Assembly (NCBI GenBank): GCA_010093485.1
Contig: MU001513.1
Span: 75,696 to 139,695, forward strand
DNA from: Karstenula rhodostoma CBS 690.94
Lineage: Eukaryota > Ascomycota > Dothideomycetes > Pleosporales > Didymosphaeriaceae
Direction of reading: 5' to 3'
Length of the DNA stretch: 64,000 bases
Shown here: positions 11,332 through 21,649 of the stretch, one piece after another
How the letters are laid out: every line of letters starts with the position of its first letter
How positions within the stretch are numbered: position 1 is the first letter of the stretch
Translations under genes and position numbers: made by a program
The notes under the pieces: generated by a model
The model's input: the letters and a program-made list of their open reading frames with translations, nothing else
The model's database searches: none
What the model was told of the DNA's origin: nothing

Positions 11332-12116
11332 TATCAGAGTGGACCGTTCGAGTTGACCAAGGGGTGATTCGTGTAGACGGTGGTGTGGGTGGGTTACGAG
11401 TGCAGCGCCAGAACGTGGGTTTTATAACAGGTGTGCGGGCGGGAAGCGGGGATCAGGTCTGCGGCACGAATAAGTAAGAGAAATTCGCAGGTGCCTCGTG
11501 CGTGTGGTCGCGGAGGTTGATGATAGGGTCTGTGGGTATTTCCGTACCAGATGGCAGAAAGCAGCCGTCGGTTGGTGAACTGGAGCTAAAGATTTGTTGT
11601 GGCAGGGTATGGCTTAGTATGCCATAGCGTGTTACGCAGGGAGATCAATTGTACGAGGGCGACGTGGCCAGGGAGTGGCAGGTTCAAGGAGCAGAGGGAT
11701 GGATGCTGCAGGCGAGCGAAGTTCACAGGTGTTACGATGTTCCAGCGGGAGCTTTGGGCCGTCGAGGTTAGCCAAGAGCGGATCCCTGCCTGCGCCTTCG
11801 GCTAATGGCATTGCGGAGACGGCGCATTGTAGCGCTTTCGCGCGCCTTCCACGACAAGACACCTGGGTAGCATGGAATCTTGGAATGCACGAATAATCTG
11901 CGCACATGGAAACATGGTGAACATGGTCTCGTATTGGCTTGCATCGTAGCCCGTCTATTTGGGCCATGGCCGTTCCTTTGGGCGGCTTCTGACCTCTCAG
12001 GCCGCCGTGGCTGGCCATGGATCCACGTCGGCGTCCGCCTCCCCAACGCCGCTATCCATGCAAAACCGGTGCTACTCTAACTACTGTGTACCTTCCACGT
12101 ACCATGTCATGCTGGC
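11332..12116. other. Intergenic region with the KH gene promoter
   Basis: This stretch lies upstream of the KH gene and downstream of the flavoprotein-ankyrin gene; both are leftward. Many overlapping short ORFs are present, none with recognisable content. No RNA gene is evident. Confidence 0.45.
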
Positions 12117-13844
12117 TTACGATCCAAGCACTTTGACCCTCATCCATTCGCTTGTGCCTACGCCGAGGTTCAGCCCGTTGCGAGCCCACCACTTCCTCAC
12201 GTCCTCGCCTGCCTCGCCCTCCACGCCATCTTCCAATGCCTCTTCGATGTCGCACGTCTTGTACTCCACTCGTAGGCCGCTACGCTTCCACCATTCCAGC
12301 ACTTCTGCGTGCCCCATTTTGGTGGGGCCTACGAGGACCTGGTTGTCGAACAACATCTTCTCCCCGCAATGCCGGTGCCAGTAATCGAGTATACGTGTGT
12401 GACCGTGCGCCGACGCAAGCTTCGCTATCGTATCCTCGTGAGAGAAGGGAATTCCGGATTCCACCCAGAAAACCACGGCGGGTAGGCAACCTGCCTGCGT
12501 AGCGTACGTGATGGACTTGCCAACCTTGAGTGACAGGAGTGGTCGCCTGCTCTGCTCCTCGTCTTTCTGCTCCGTTGGCGAGGGGGGCGGTGCGGGTTCC
12601 GAGTGATATCTACTGTGCTCCTTCCACCATTTCAAAACCTCGATGTGACCTTGTGAGCTGGCTGCCTCCAAAGCAGACTCGGTGAACTTGAGTGGCAGAC
12701 CCGAGTCGAACCACCAGTCCAGAGCTTGGATAGAACCGGAGCGACTTGCACTGTCCATGGCCTCGGTGGAATACTCTTTGGTAAGGAAGGTTGGCGAGGT
12801 TCTCCAGTACTCCAGGATCTCCGTCCTTCCGAACATGGACGCTTTGTGAGGCAGAAAGGCATGGCCAAATGTGCCCCAAAAGAGTTCCTTGTGTGCGTGT
12901 TGCAAGTGCGTTAGTACGGGTACCATGGCGAAGCGCATAATAAGCTCGATGCAAAGGCGCGATATGCGCGTTGGTGGTTCCGCATCCAGCAATGCTCTTA
13001 TGTCCGCGTATGTGCCTGTCAACAGCGTCCACTCCAGCCTCTGCATCTGGTTTTTTGGACCCTCCTCGCTGGCGGCCTGGCGCCACTCTGGGGGGACGGG
13101 GAGCGCCGTGCGAACGTCCAGCATGGCCGCAAGCTCCCAGTCCTCTGTGAATTCAAGGATGATAGACCACAACTCTGGGGGCAAGCGGGGTCCTTTGCTC
13201 TTTGTTGGAGTGAGCGTGGGCATATGGGCTACCGGCAATGCGATGCGGCCGTCACCCACAGCCATCAGGTCAATTTGGGTTTGGATGGATTCGTTGAAGG
13301 CCTTGTGGCCCTCCCAAAGCTGATACTTGCGGCCCATATGGTCAAATGTCCATAGATACGGTGGCAGCACGCGTATCCAGTTCCATTTCCTCCGGATCTT
13401 GCTAATCTGTTTCTTCGACATGGGATGCTCCCACATAAGCGTGGACATGGCCGGGATGAGCAGGATCTTCTTGGAGACGTCCCAGCTTCGCAGCACCTGG
13501 AGATGCAAGTTGCTAGTGAAGCCGTGCAGCATGCGGGCTATGTTTTCGGCGTCGAGGGGTGCCAGCACGAGCAGATGTGCCCACTGGCAGTATTCGGCCA
13601 CCTTGGTGTCGGCATAGTCTGCATGCTGCCACTCCGGCTTCGCGTTGCTCTCGACGTCGTATCGGTGCCACACCGGCTCGAGAGCGGGCGGCACTATGTG
13701 CGAGGAGGGTGGAAAATCATGGCCAGCGATGACCTGGAGCGAGACGTCGGGGATGCGGTGGAGGCGGGCAGCAATCCTGTGGCCGAATTCGTGGGTCGAG
13801 GCGTCAGGGAGGGCGAGGAGGACGTTTAGCGAGCGCGTCGTCAT
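12117..13844 (-). CDS. Flavoprotein (PPC decarboxylase-like) domain fused to WW-rich ankyrin-like repeats
   Basis: A single exon encodes 575 residues from the ATG at 13844 (MTTRSLNVLLALPDASTHEF); an in-frame ATG at 14006 would add 54 Arg-rich residues that look like untranslated leader. Residues about 1-200 match the flavin-binding HFCD fold of phosphopantothenoylcysteine decarboxylase and Hal3. Visible are the N-terminal beta strand, the block LLVLAPLDAENIARMLHG aligned with the family's APLSANTLAKI, and IPAMSTLMWEHP aligned with the hallmark PAMNxxMW. The catalytic Asn of that motif is Ser here, the usual His block (HIELRRWAD) reads VAEYCQWAH, and I see no substrate-clamp Cys motif, so decarboxylase activity is unlikely. 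From about residue 300, repeats of the form ALDWWFDSGLPLKF..A..ASSQGHIEVLKWW resemble the Trp-rich ankyrin repeats of fungi and oomycetes. The likely role is a non-enzymatic, flavin-binding or protein-binding scaffold; this is inference. Confidence 0.75.
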   Translation of the reverse strand: MTTRSLNVLLALPDASTHEFGHRIAARLHRIPDVSLQVIAGHDFPPSSHIVPPALEPVWHRYDVESNAKPEWQHADYADTKVAEYCQWAHLLVLAPLDAENIARMLHGFTSNLHLQVLRSWDVSKKILLIPAMSTLMWEHPMSKKQISKIRRKWNWIRVLPPYLWTFDHMGRKYQLWEGHKAFNESIQTQIDLMAVGDGRIALPVAHMPTLTPTKSKGPRLPPELWSIILEFTEDWELAAMLDVRTALPVPPEWRQAASEEGPKNQMQRLEWTLLTGTYADIRALLDAEPPTRISRLCIELIMRFAMVPVLTHLQHAHKELFWGTFGHAFLPHKASMFGRTEILEYWRTSPTFLTKEYSTEAMDSASRSGSIQALDWWFDSGLPLKFTESALEAASSQGHIEVLKWWKEHSRYHSEPAPPPSPTEQKDEEQSRRPLLSLKVGKSITYATQAGCLPAVVFWVESGIPFSHEDTIAKLASAHGHTRILDYWHRHCGEKMLFDNQVLVGPTKMGHAEVLEWWKRSGLRVEYKTCDIEEALEDGVEGEAGEDVRKWWARNGLNLGVGTSEWMRVKVLGS

Positions 13845-15644
13845 GAGGTCGAAAAGTTCAGTCGGAGGAGGAGGAGGAGCATGCCAACGTGTGCGCACTT
13901 TGTTTCGGCGGCGACAACGACGGCGACGGCTACGATCGGGGGCACGGCCGATTATGCGGAGCTTGATTGGCTCCCCGCGTCGCTGACATAACGAATCGTC
14001 ACTCATTGTACATCACACGTTTGACTGAAGAGAGTAACCTAGTATCGTGAGGTGCACAAGGCAAGTTGAGATATATTTGCATTGCAGTATGGTCTGATTC
14101 ACACGGCGCGATCAAGGCACTGTCGCCTTCCATTGAACTTGGTGTGGGGGATGCGAGAGCGATTCTCGCCATGCACTGCAGAGACAGACATCCGTCAAGA
14201 TAGCTGTATCATTTCAGGAAAAAGAGGGGCAGATCCGCAGAGCACGCAGAATTTGTTCTTGGATGCACTTCCGCGATGTGTAGAATCTGGAAGTTATCAT
14301 GTGCTCGTCTGAATGCTTCGTTTCGCACACACAAACGTCCATGTCGAGCCCGCGCGGAACTAGGCGAGTTACACGTATTCAGGTGATGCAATATGTTCCC
14401 GCCCTAGAGACAGCGTACAGGCCTTGGAAAGTCGACGACGACGACAAGACGCTGAGTCAGAGGCAAGTCTCGTGTGGGAACATAACGACTGGATGTAAGC
14501 TAAGGCCTTTGCTGGTTAGATATAGAATCGTCAGCCCTAGAATAGCTCAGGCTACTATACAAGTTTATAATCTTGATCTAATACTATATCGCCCGTGTTC
14601 CCCGTCCTATGAGGGACAAGTGTCGCATAGTGTGTACTTGAGAAACAGGTAGTCGGCAGCGTATGTAAGCACGGCGCCCCTGCGAGGTACCTTCTAGCAC
14701 GGGTTCTGAGTTTTCAGAGCGCCAGGCCTAGCGCTCTGCTAGGTAGCTACTAGTAGGGGAGGGTCGACGGGCAAATGTTCGTTGTAGGTATTGTTCAGGC
14801 TGCTGCTCGGCTCGCATGGCCCGCACAAACGTCACCGGGGGCTCCAGGGCGTGGCGTGATGCAGCGTCGCCACAGACGCCATCGCAGCCCACCCTTGAGC
14901 ATCTTGCCGGGCCGATCTGGGCGCGTGTGTGCTGAGAATTGCGCATGGCGCCCCTCGCGCTGTGCTGGTTGTGTACATGGGCTCCATGCAAATCCGCTTT
15001 CCCCAAACCCGCTTCCATCGGCGTCAATCTCCTGTTCGCTTCCATGATCTACGCTCTCGTCCACGGCATCTGCCCGCGTCGTCTGCCCACTGTGGCTCCG
15101 TGTGTCCCCATCTCCTCCACATCCACATTCCCGTCCGTGACTCTGCTCCTCTGTGCTGCCCTCGCCCCGCTTGTGCCTTAAACCCACGCTGCTGTGCGCT
15201 ACCAAGCCCATATCGACCGACCTGCGCTGTTGCCCACCTCCACTTCACTCCGCTGCTAGTGGGAATGTGTTTTGCCATTGAACATCGACCCCTTCCACCC
15301 ATCGCGTCCCCCACCGCTCCGTGCCCTCGAGCTCTCCTCCAGCACGCCGAACCGTCCCAACCACCCAGGGTCTCAGTCCCTGTTCCTTCAAGCCCTGCGT
15401 AAGCCAGCTTTCCGGAGGGCTGCCGTTCCGATTGCTGCTCAGAGGCGCCCAGACCAACGTCATACAGTGCGCTGCTGTTATCGTCCGATGGGCACCTGAG
15501 ACCTCTACGCAACAGGCGCGTCCAATTCTTTGTGCCGACAGGAGCGATCGAGAGGCCTCGAGCCTTGCCTTTTCACCACCCCGCCTGCCGCCGTCTCGCC
15601 TTCCTCGCCTTTCCCCTTGAGCTCGACAAGCACCCGCGGCGCCC
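13845..15644. other. Divergent intergenic region between the flavoprotein-ankyrin gene and the phytochrome
   Basis: This 1.8 kb region should hold both promoters. The part near 14480-14640 is noticeably AT-richer (many ATA and TAG words) and could be a decayed repeat. The part near 15100-15640 is C/T-rich like a fungal leader and probably includes the phytochrome 5' untranslated region. Several long overlapping ORFs on both strands here are compositional artefacts. Confidence 0.45.
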
Positions 15645-18600
15645 ATGTCTGAATCACCACCGCACCACCCACCTTCCGAGCCCGCTGCGGCGCCCGACAT
15701 CGAACCAACCGACTTTGCTGTGCCATCTCCAGGTACGGGCGAAAATCCATGTTCATCGCCACCCGACGACATTACCCCAACCCAGAGGGCACCGTCACCC
15801 TCGCCCGTCAATACTGCAATGTCTCCGTCCGAGCGCGTGGGCATGGACATGGGCATGGACATGGGCATAGGCGCCCTCAGCCCTAACGCAACCGATCGCG
15901 TTTTTCCAATCCGCAGGTGCGTTGCCAAATGCTGCTGCCTCTGTCGACGTCGACGCATGCTGACTCGCGTCTAGTGTTGTGTCCGTCGATCCCACCCCCA
16001 CGCCCACTCAGCGCGGGCTACCCGATTACTTCTCCCAGTATTCTCGACCCCACGAAGGGCGCGTACCAGTCAACGCGCGCCGACAATCGCAGGGGTCAAC
16101 CGTATCGCAGACGTCCCAGCCCTCTCAGCGGGGCCCTCCACCTCCCCAACCCACTTCCAGACAGACCTCCACGAACAGAGGACCCGCGGGCGCAACTCAA
16201 AATGAGACGTCGCGGAAACTGCCACCCCCGTTGCCTGCGCAGTTATTCAATGAGTTCGGCTCCGAAAGTGCACACGGCAACACGAGTCGTTCCCCGTCGC
16301 TGAAGCCTGAGCACCCCCATTCTGCTGATGCAGCTTCGACTAGGAGTGTTGTCAGCAGTCTAGGAGACATGGGCAATCTGGTCACACACCGCTTCAAACA
16401 TGTCGTCACGGAAGGCGGCCATGCAGTCATAACAGGCCGGGACGGGGATACATTACAGCGCTGCGAAGATGAGCCAATACACATTCCCGGCGCCGTGCAA
16501 GGCTTCGGACTTTTAATAGCGCTGCAGGAAGATCCTGGGGGAAGTGGCAGTCTTCCTGTGCGCATAGTTAGCGAGAACGTCAAGCGGATCCTTGGACGTT
16601 CACCACAGGAGCTTTTCGAGCTGGAGAGTTTTACCGACATATTGTCTGAAGAACAAGCAGATAACCTACTGGATCACATCGACTTTATCAAGGATGAGGA
16701 TGCAGATGTGCAAACCAATGGGCCTGAAGTTTTCACCTTATCCGTCAGGGCTCCGAATGCCCGACGCTCGCGCAAGTTGTGGTGCGCAATACACGTTAAT
16801 GATGCGAATCCGGGCTTGATAATCTGCGAATTTGAGCTCGAAGATGATGATGCCTATCCCCTGGTCCCATCGAACGAAATTACTCCAGAGCTTCCAGAAG
16901 ATACGCTGCAGAGCAACCCTACTGCTGAGGAATTCCAAGAAAGCACTGAACCTGGAAGTCGGCCCTTAAGAGTACTACGGAGTGCTCGAAAGCGCAAGGG
17001 AGAAGCTGCTGCTATGGAGGTTTTCAACATCATGTCGCAAGTCCAGGAACAGCTCGCAGCGGCACCCAGCCTGGAGAAATTTCTGAAGGTATTGGTCGGC
17101 GTAGTCAAAGAGCTTACAGGATTTCATCGCGTCATGATATATCAGTTCGATCAGTCCTTCAACGGCCGCGTCGTGACCGAGCTCGTGGACCCTCGCGCTA
17201 CGAAAGATCTCTACAAGGGCCTCAATTTTCCAGCATCCGACATTCCCAAACAGGCTAGAGAACTGTATAAGATCAACAAGGTTCGTATGCTATATGATCG
17301 CGATCTCGAAACGGCCCGCCTTGTCTGCCGTAGTGCAGATGATCTAGAGACTCCTCTTGATCTAACTCATTCTTATCTTCGCGCAATGTCACCGATCCAC
17401 CTGAAATATCTCGCCAATATGGCGGTCAGGTCTTCCATGTCCATCTCCATCAATGCTTTCGGCGAGCTATGGGGATTGATAGCCTGCCATTCGTACGGTG
17501 GGCGCGGCATGCGGGTTTCGTTTCCGATCCGAAAAATGTGTCGTCTAGTGGGTGACTCGGCATCGCGCAACATTGAGCGGCTTTCCTATGCATCGCGATT
17601 ACAAGCCAGAAAACTCATCAATACCGTTCCTACTCAGCACAATCCTTCTGGCTACATCATTGCTTCTTCCGATGATCTGTTGAAGCTATTCGATGCTGAC
17701 TACGGACTGTTGTCTATTAGGGACGAGACAAAGATTCTAGGTCAGTTGGAAAATTCACAGGAAGCCCTAGCATTACTGGAATATTTTCGCATGCGGAAGA
17801 TCTCGTCCGTAATGACATCGACGGATGTCAGTGAAGATTTCCCTGACCTCCGCTATCCTCCGGGTTTCCAAATCCTCGCAGGGATGTTGATCGTGCCGCT
17901 TTCCGTGGGAGGAACCGATTTCATCATTTTCTTCAGGAAAGGCCAGCATAGAGAGGTCAAATGGGCGGGAAATCCATACGAAAAGTTCGTTAAAGCGGGC
18001 ACAGAAGGGTACCTAGAACCCCGCAAGAGTTTCAGAATGTGGTCGGAAACCGTCGTTGGCAAATGTCGAGATTGGACAGAGGAAGAGGTAGAAACTGCCG
18101 CCGTGCTATGTCTAGTGTACGGAAAGTTCATTGAAGTTTGGCGTCAAAAAGAGGCTGCACTGCAGAGCAGCCAACTAACAAAATTGTTATTGGCGAACTC
18201 TGCGCACGAAGTTCGAACGCCTTTGAACGCGATTATCAACTACCTAGAGATCGCTCTAGAAGGCTCACTGGACCATGAGACTAGGGAAAATCTTTCCCGG
18301 TCACATTCAGCTTCCAAATCTTTGATCTACGTTATCAATGATCTGCTTGATCTGACCAAAACCGAAGAAGGTGGCCCGCTGATCAAGGGCGAGTCTTTTG
18401 ACCTCAGAGCGACTCTTACCGAAGCCACCAACATGTTTGTCGGAGACGCAAAGCGCAAGAACATTTCATACGATGTCGTGGAGCAACCTGGGTTGCCTCA
18501 GCACTGCATAGGGGACCAGCAACGAGTGCGCCAGGCAATATCAAACATCACCGCAAACGCCATACAAAATACCACCCAAGGCGGGGTGAAGGTCGAAATG

Positions 18601-20295
18601 TATGTTGCGGCAAGACGCAGCAATACTCAGGTGGATGTAGAAGTGGCAGTCACCGATTCTGGAGTCGGGATGAGCTCGAAGAAACTCGATCAATTGTTCA
18701 ACGATCTGGAACAGGTTCAGTCTGAACCTGCGGTATTGCTCGAAGACGCTCTCCTTCCTGATACTGATCAGTTACTGCAAAAGAGCGAGAAGACAACGCT
18801 TGGCCTTGGCCTTGCTGTCGTTGCGCGCATTATCAAGAACATGGAAGGTCAATTGCGATTGAAATCGGAAGAAGGAAAAGGCTCGCGTTTTGTCATTCAG
18901 TTTCCTTTCGAGTTGCCAGATTCCGAGCTGCAAATGCCAGCTGTTGTTGGGTCGCCAGAAGGGTGCATAACTCCTCTGCCCGGCACTTCCTCACCAATCG
19001 GCGAAGCCGGCGAGCGCACGCTTGTCGCACCAAGTCTTTCACGGAATGGCTCTGCGGAAAGCGAGGCTGTGGCCAGAAAGCCGAGTGCAGAGAGTATGAA
19101 TAGTGCTACGAGTCTTCGAAGCTTCAGGAGCGCCTCTAGTACCAGGAGTCAGCGCAGCGACGTTGACCGACTGATTGAGGCCATACAAGAACCCCAAATG
19201 GTCGACAGACGACCCAGAGGCGAACGTAGTGCGAGCACAAAATCCACACGACCTACTATCTCGAAAAGGAACAGCGTAGACAGTGCGATGGCCTCTTCGC
19301 CCCGCAAGACCCGATCGAAAAGTTTAGAGCAGGATGTACAGGCTGTGATCCCACCCCACCAAAGGTCCATGGATGTTCGACCCCCCGGTGAAGAGGCTAT
19401 CAATTCTTCTGGAACCGCACTCAAGGCTATCAGGATGCCGGACGACTTAGGATCTCCTATTGATCCGCGTCCCAGCTCTGGTACCGTCCTTGGAGAACTA
19501 TCTGACGAACCAGAGAAAATATCTAAGAGTTCAAGAGAGCTGTCTTCCGAGCACATGCGTGTACTAGTTGCCGAAGATGATCCAGTCAACAACAGGATCG
19601 TGCAGAAACGTCTTAAGAAATTAGGGCATGAGGTATATCTCACGGTCAATGGTGAAGAATGTGCCAGCGCATACTGCGACAAACCTCAGGACTTTGACGT
19701 TGTCCTGATGGATATGCAGGTAAGTAATCCACCATACCGACCCAACGCGTGCTCACAAGTTCAGATGCCTATCGTTGACGGTCTCACCTCCACGAAGATG
19801 ATCAGGTCCTTCGAGAAATCTCACAAAGACATTTACTCTTCCCGTGCTGCACTCAATGGCAGGGTTCCGATTATCGCCGTCTCCGCCTCCCTTATCGAGA
19901 AAAATCGTGAAAGGTATATGGACGCCGGTTTCGATGCCTGGATCCTGAAACCAATTTCCTTTCCTCGGTTGAATGAGCTCATGGCCGCTAGCGTGGATCG
20001 AAACCTCCGGAAGTCGTGTATATATCAACCCGGCGAATGGGAAAGAGGAGGCTGGTTTCATGTTGAACAGAGCAGTGCGGACGAGGTGTCGACGATGCCC
20101 TCGGGAGAGGCACCGATTGAGGATCCCTCGGAAGGCACGGAAGAAGCGAACCAAAACCCAGGAGATCTTACAGCAGGCGATGAACCAGACCGAATTCCCG
20201 ACGAACAGGACCGATTGCTTCGTGCGCAAGAACAGGAACGGAAGAGTCTTGGCCTTGACAATGAGACTGCGCCGGCACATGGCGAGAGCGTGTAA
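15645..20295 (+). CDS. fphA: Fungal phytochrome, hybrid histidine kinase with receiver domain
   Basis: Three exons (introns 15917-15974 and 19720-19764) encode 1,515 residues. The order is a disordered Pro/Ser-rich N-terminus with a 12-base tandem repeat (GMDMGMDMG); a PAS domain whose RCEDEPIHIPGAVQGFG carries the Cys (about residue 254) that attaches biliverdin in fungal and bacterial phytochromes; a GAF domain with FPASDIPKQARELY and RAMSPIHLKYL, whose His contacts the chromophore; a PHY domain with the EPRKSF tongue motif; a histidine kinase with H-box SAHEVRTPLNAI (His about 835), N-box, DSGVGM and GLGL; a long Ser-rich linker; and a receiver starting RVLVAEDDPVNNR with phospho-acceptor VVLMDMQ. 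The open frame of exon 2 begins with GTG only, which makes the upstream exon necessary. It is a red-light sensor by family; all key residues are present. The second intron is 45 bases, in frame and stop-free, directly after the receiver Asp. Confidence 0.93.
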
Positions 20296-21134
20296 ATCCT
20301 TGCCTGCTCGTACATCGGACGTGTTTGGAATTGCGATTGACGTTGCAGCACCGGCGCTCTGGACTGTTTGAATCTCGAGATATCGATAAATTCGCTCTGG
20401 ATATTTTTTTTTCATCGATTTAGCATACTCCAAGCTGTTCTCACCTGTCGCGCAACATTGTACACATATTATGGCATAGCGCAGGCTACGTTCACAAGAG
20501 CGCATTCTTTCTGCAACAAGAGGCGTACACACATAGGTTCTGCCGTTGGGAAAGTCATTGGATTTGTTGTTTTGTTTGGGAGGCTCTTTGAACGAGCTGG
20601 ATACTCGTGCTGTTCGATTCTAATACTGGGCTCTGGACGGGCTTCTCTAGTTGCGTTAAGTTTCATGGTGCAAGGGGGATTCGTGCTAGAGTACTTATAG
20701 ATACGCGGCCCATCTCAAGCCGGCGTGAAAGCCTGGAAAGGGCTGCGCAACGATGGCTGATGCTGGGGAGCACGAGCAAGGAAACGAGCGAAGAAGTGGG
20801 AGCAGCTGATGGGCTGGTGGTAGAGCGAGATTAAGCACAAATCGAAACTTCCGTGAATGGATGCACACCAGTCTTTTTCCGTCTCAGTTGTGTTGATCCG
20901 ATCCTTGCATAATGCCGACTGAGCCGCTGGATCGAACGGCCTCCCCTGCCCTCGCTACCCATTTTAGCTCCCACACCCAGTATGGTTAGCCCACACTCGA
21001 GAAATTCCCTGGGACTGACATGTACCGAGTATGTCAGCAACATCGCTGTGCAACGTCTGTATTGCAGCAGTTATATATTAAAAATGTGGACCATTTCACA
21101 TTGAAAATCACCAAGCGCGCCATTGCGCGCACTC
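20296..21134. other. Intergenic region downstream of the phytochrome
   Basis: This stretch contains the phytochrome 3' flank and sequence leading to the tRNA gene. I see no further gene. Confidence 0.45.
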
Positions 21135-21220
21135 CTCCGCTTGGTGTAGTTGGTTTATCACGTTCGACTGTAATATTTGTTGTAATCGAAAGGTCTCCAG
21201 TTCGACTCTGGAAGCGGAGA
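21135..21220 (+). tRNA. tRNA-Tyr (GUA) with an 11-base intron
   Basis: The cloverleaf is complete. The acceptor stem CTCCGCT pairs with AGCGGAG over seven pairs, with discriminator A. T8 is present, and the D-arm GTG..CAC encloses AGTTGGTTT. The anticodon stem is TTCGA with TCGAA, the variable loop is AGGTC, and the T-arm is TCCAG-TTCGACT-CTGGA. The 18-base anticodon loop holds an intron at the canonical position after base 37 (21174-21184), leaving C-U-GUA-A-A, so the anticodon is GUA. The C1:G72 pair and A73 are identity marks of eukaryotic tRNA-Tyr, and nuclear tRNA-Tyr genes typically have introns. Reading the loop as tRNA-Thr(UGU) would need a non-canonical insertion. Confidence 0.88.
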
Positions 21221-21416
21221 AAGCTATTCTTTTTGCCTATTTATTTTTTCTTATTTAACAATATCACTCCTAGAACTAAAAAAGTTGACTGGGGCAAGGT
21301 CTCCAGTTCGATTCTGGAAGCGGAGAAAGCTATTCTTTTTGCTTTTTTTCTTTTCTTATCCAATAATATTACAGTTAACCTCGTTGCTCCCAGAACTAAA
21401 AAAAGTTGACTGGGGC
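21190..21416 (+). repeat. Tandem duplication of the tRNA-Tyr 3' half and its downstream flank
   Basis: The unit starts in the tRNA variable loop (AAGGTCTCCAGTTCGA) and ends in GTTGACTGGGGC. Unit 1 spans 21190-21295 and unit 2 spans 21296-21416. The second copy has one change in the T-loop (C to T), a perfect T-arm and acceptor 3' strand, and about 15 extra bases near its end. Each copy carries the T-run terminator. Unit 2 is a 3' tRNA fragment without a 5' half, so it is a tRNA pseudogene fragment. Confidence 0.85.
21230..21234 (+). terminator. RNA polymerase III T-run terminator of tRNA-Tyr
   Basis: A run of five T residues starts ten bases after the tRNA discriminator base, the normal position and form for a Pol III terminator. 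Confidence 0.75.
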
Positions 21417-21649
21417 AGGGTATGCGCTAGCCCAGAAGACTTGGCTGGCGCAGAGATCAAATATTAAGTTACTTCCAACTCCAGGCCTTGCTCTTTCTCC
21501 ACTTCTTCTCCCATCTACTTTTCCCTCTTTCCACTTCCATTCATAGGGCTCTTCCTACACTCGTTGTTGGTGCACATCACGCTTCCACAACTCGAAAATC
21601 TTAGTACCGAACACGACTGCGGCTAACAACACACCTTACCTGTTCTGCC

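Noticed and set aside
15245..15958. A 237-codon minus-strand ORF and other long ORFs upstream of the phytochrome
   Set aside because: They overlap the phytochrome leader and first exon, are low complexity and have no recognisable domain.
21135..21220. tRNA-Thr (UGU) reading of the tRNA gene
   Set aside because: It would need an insertion between U33 and the anticodon. The canonical 37/38 intron position, C1:G72 and A73 support tRNA-Tyr (GUA).
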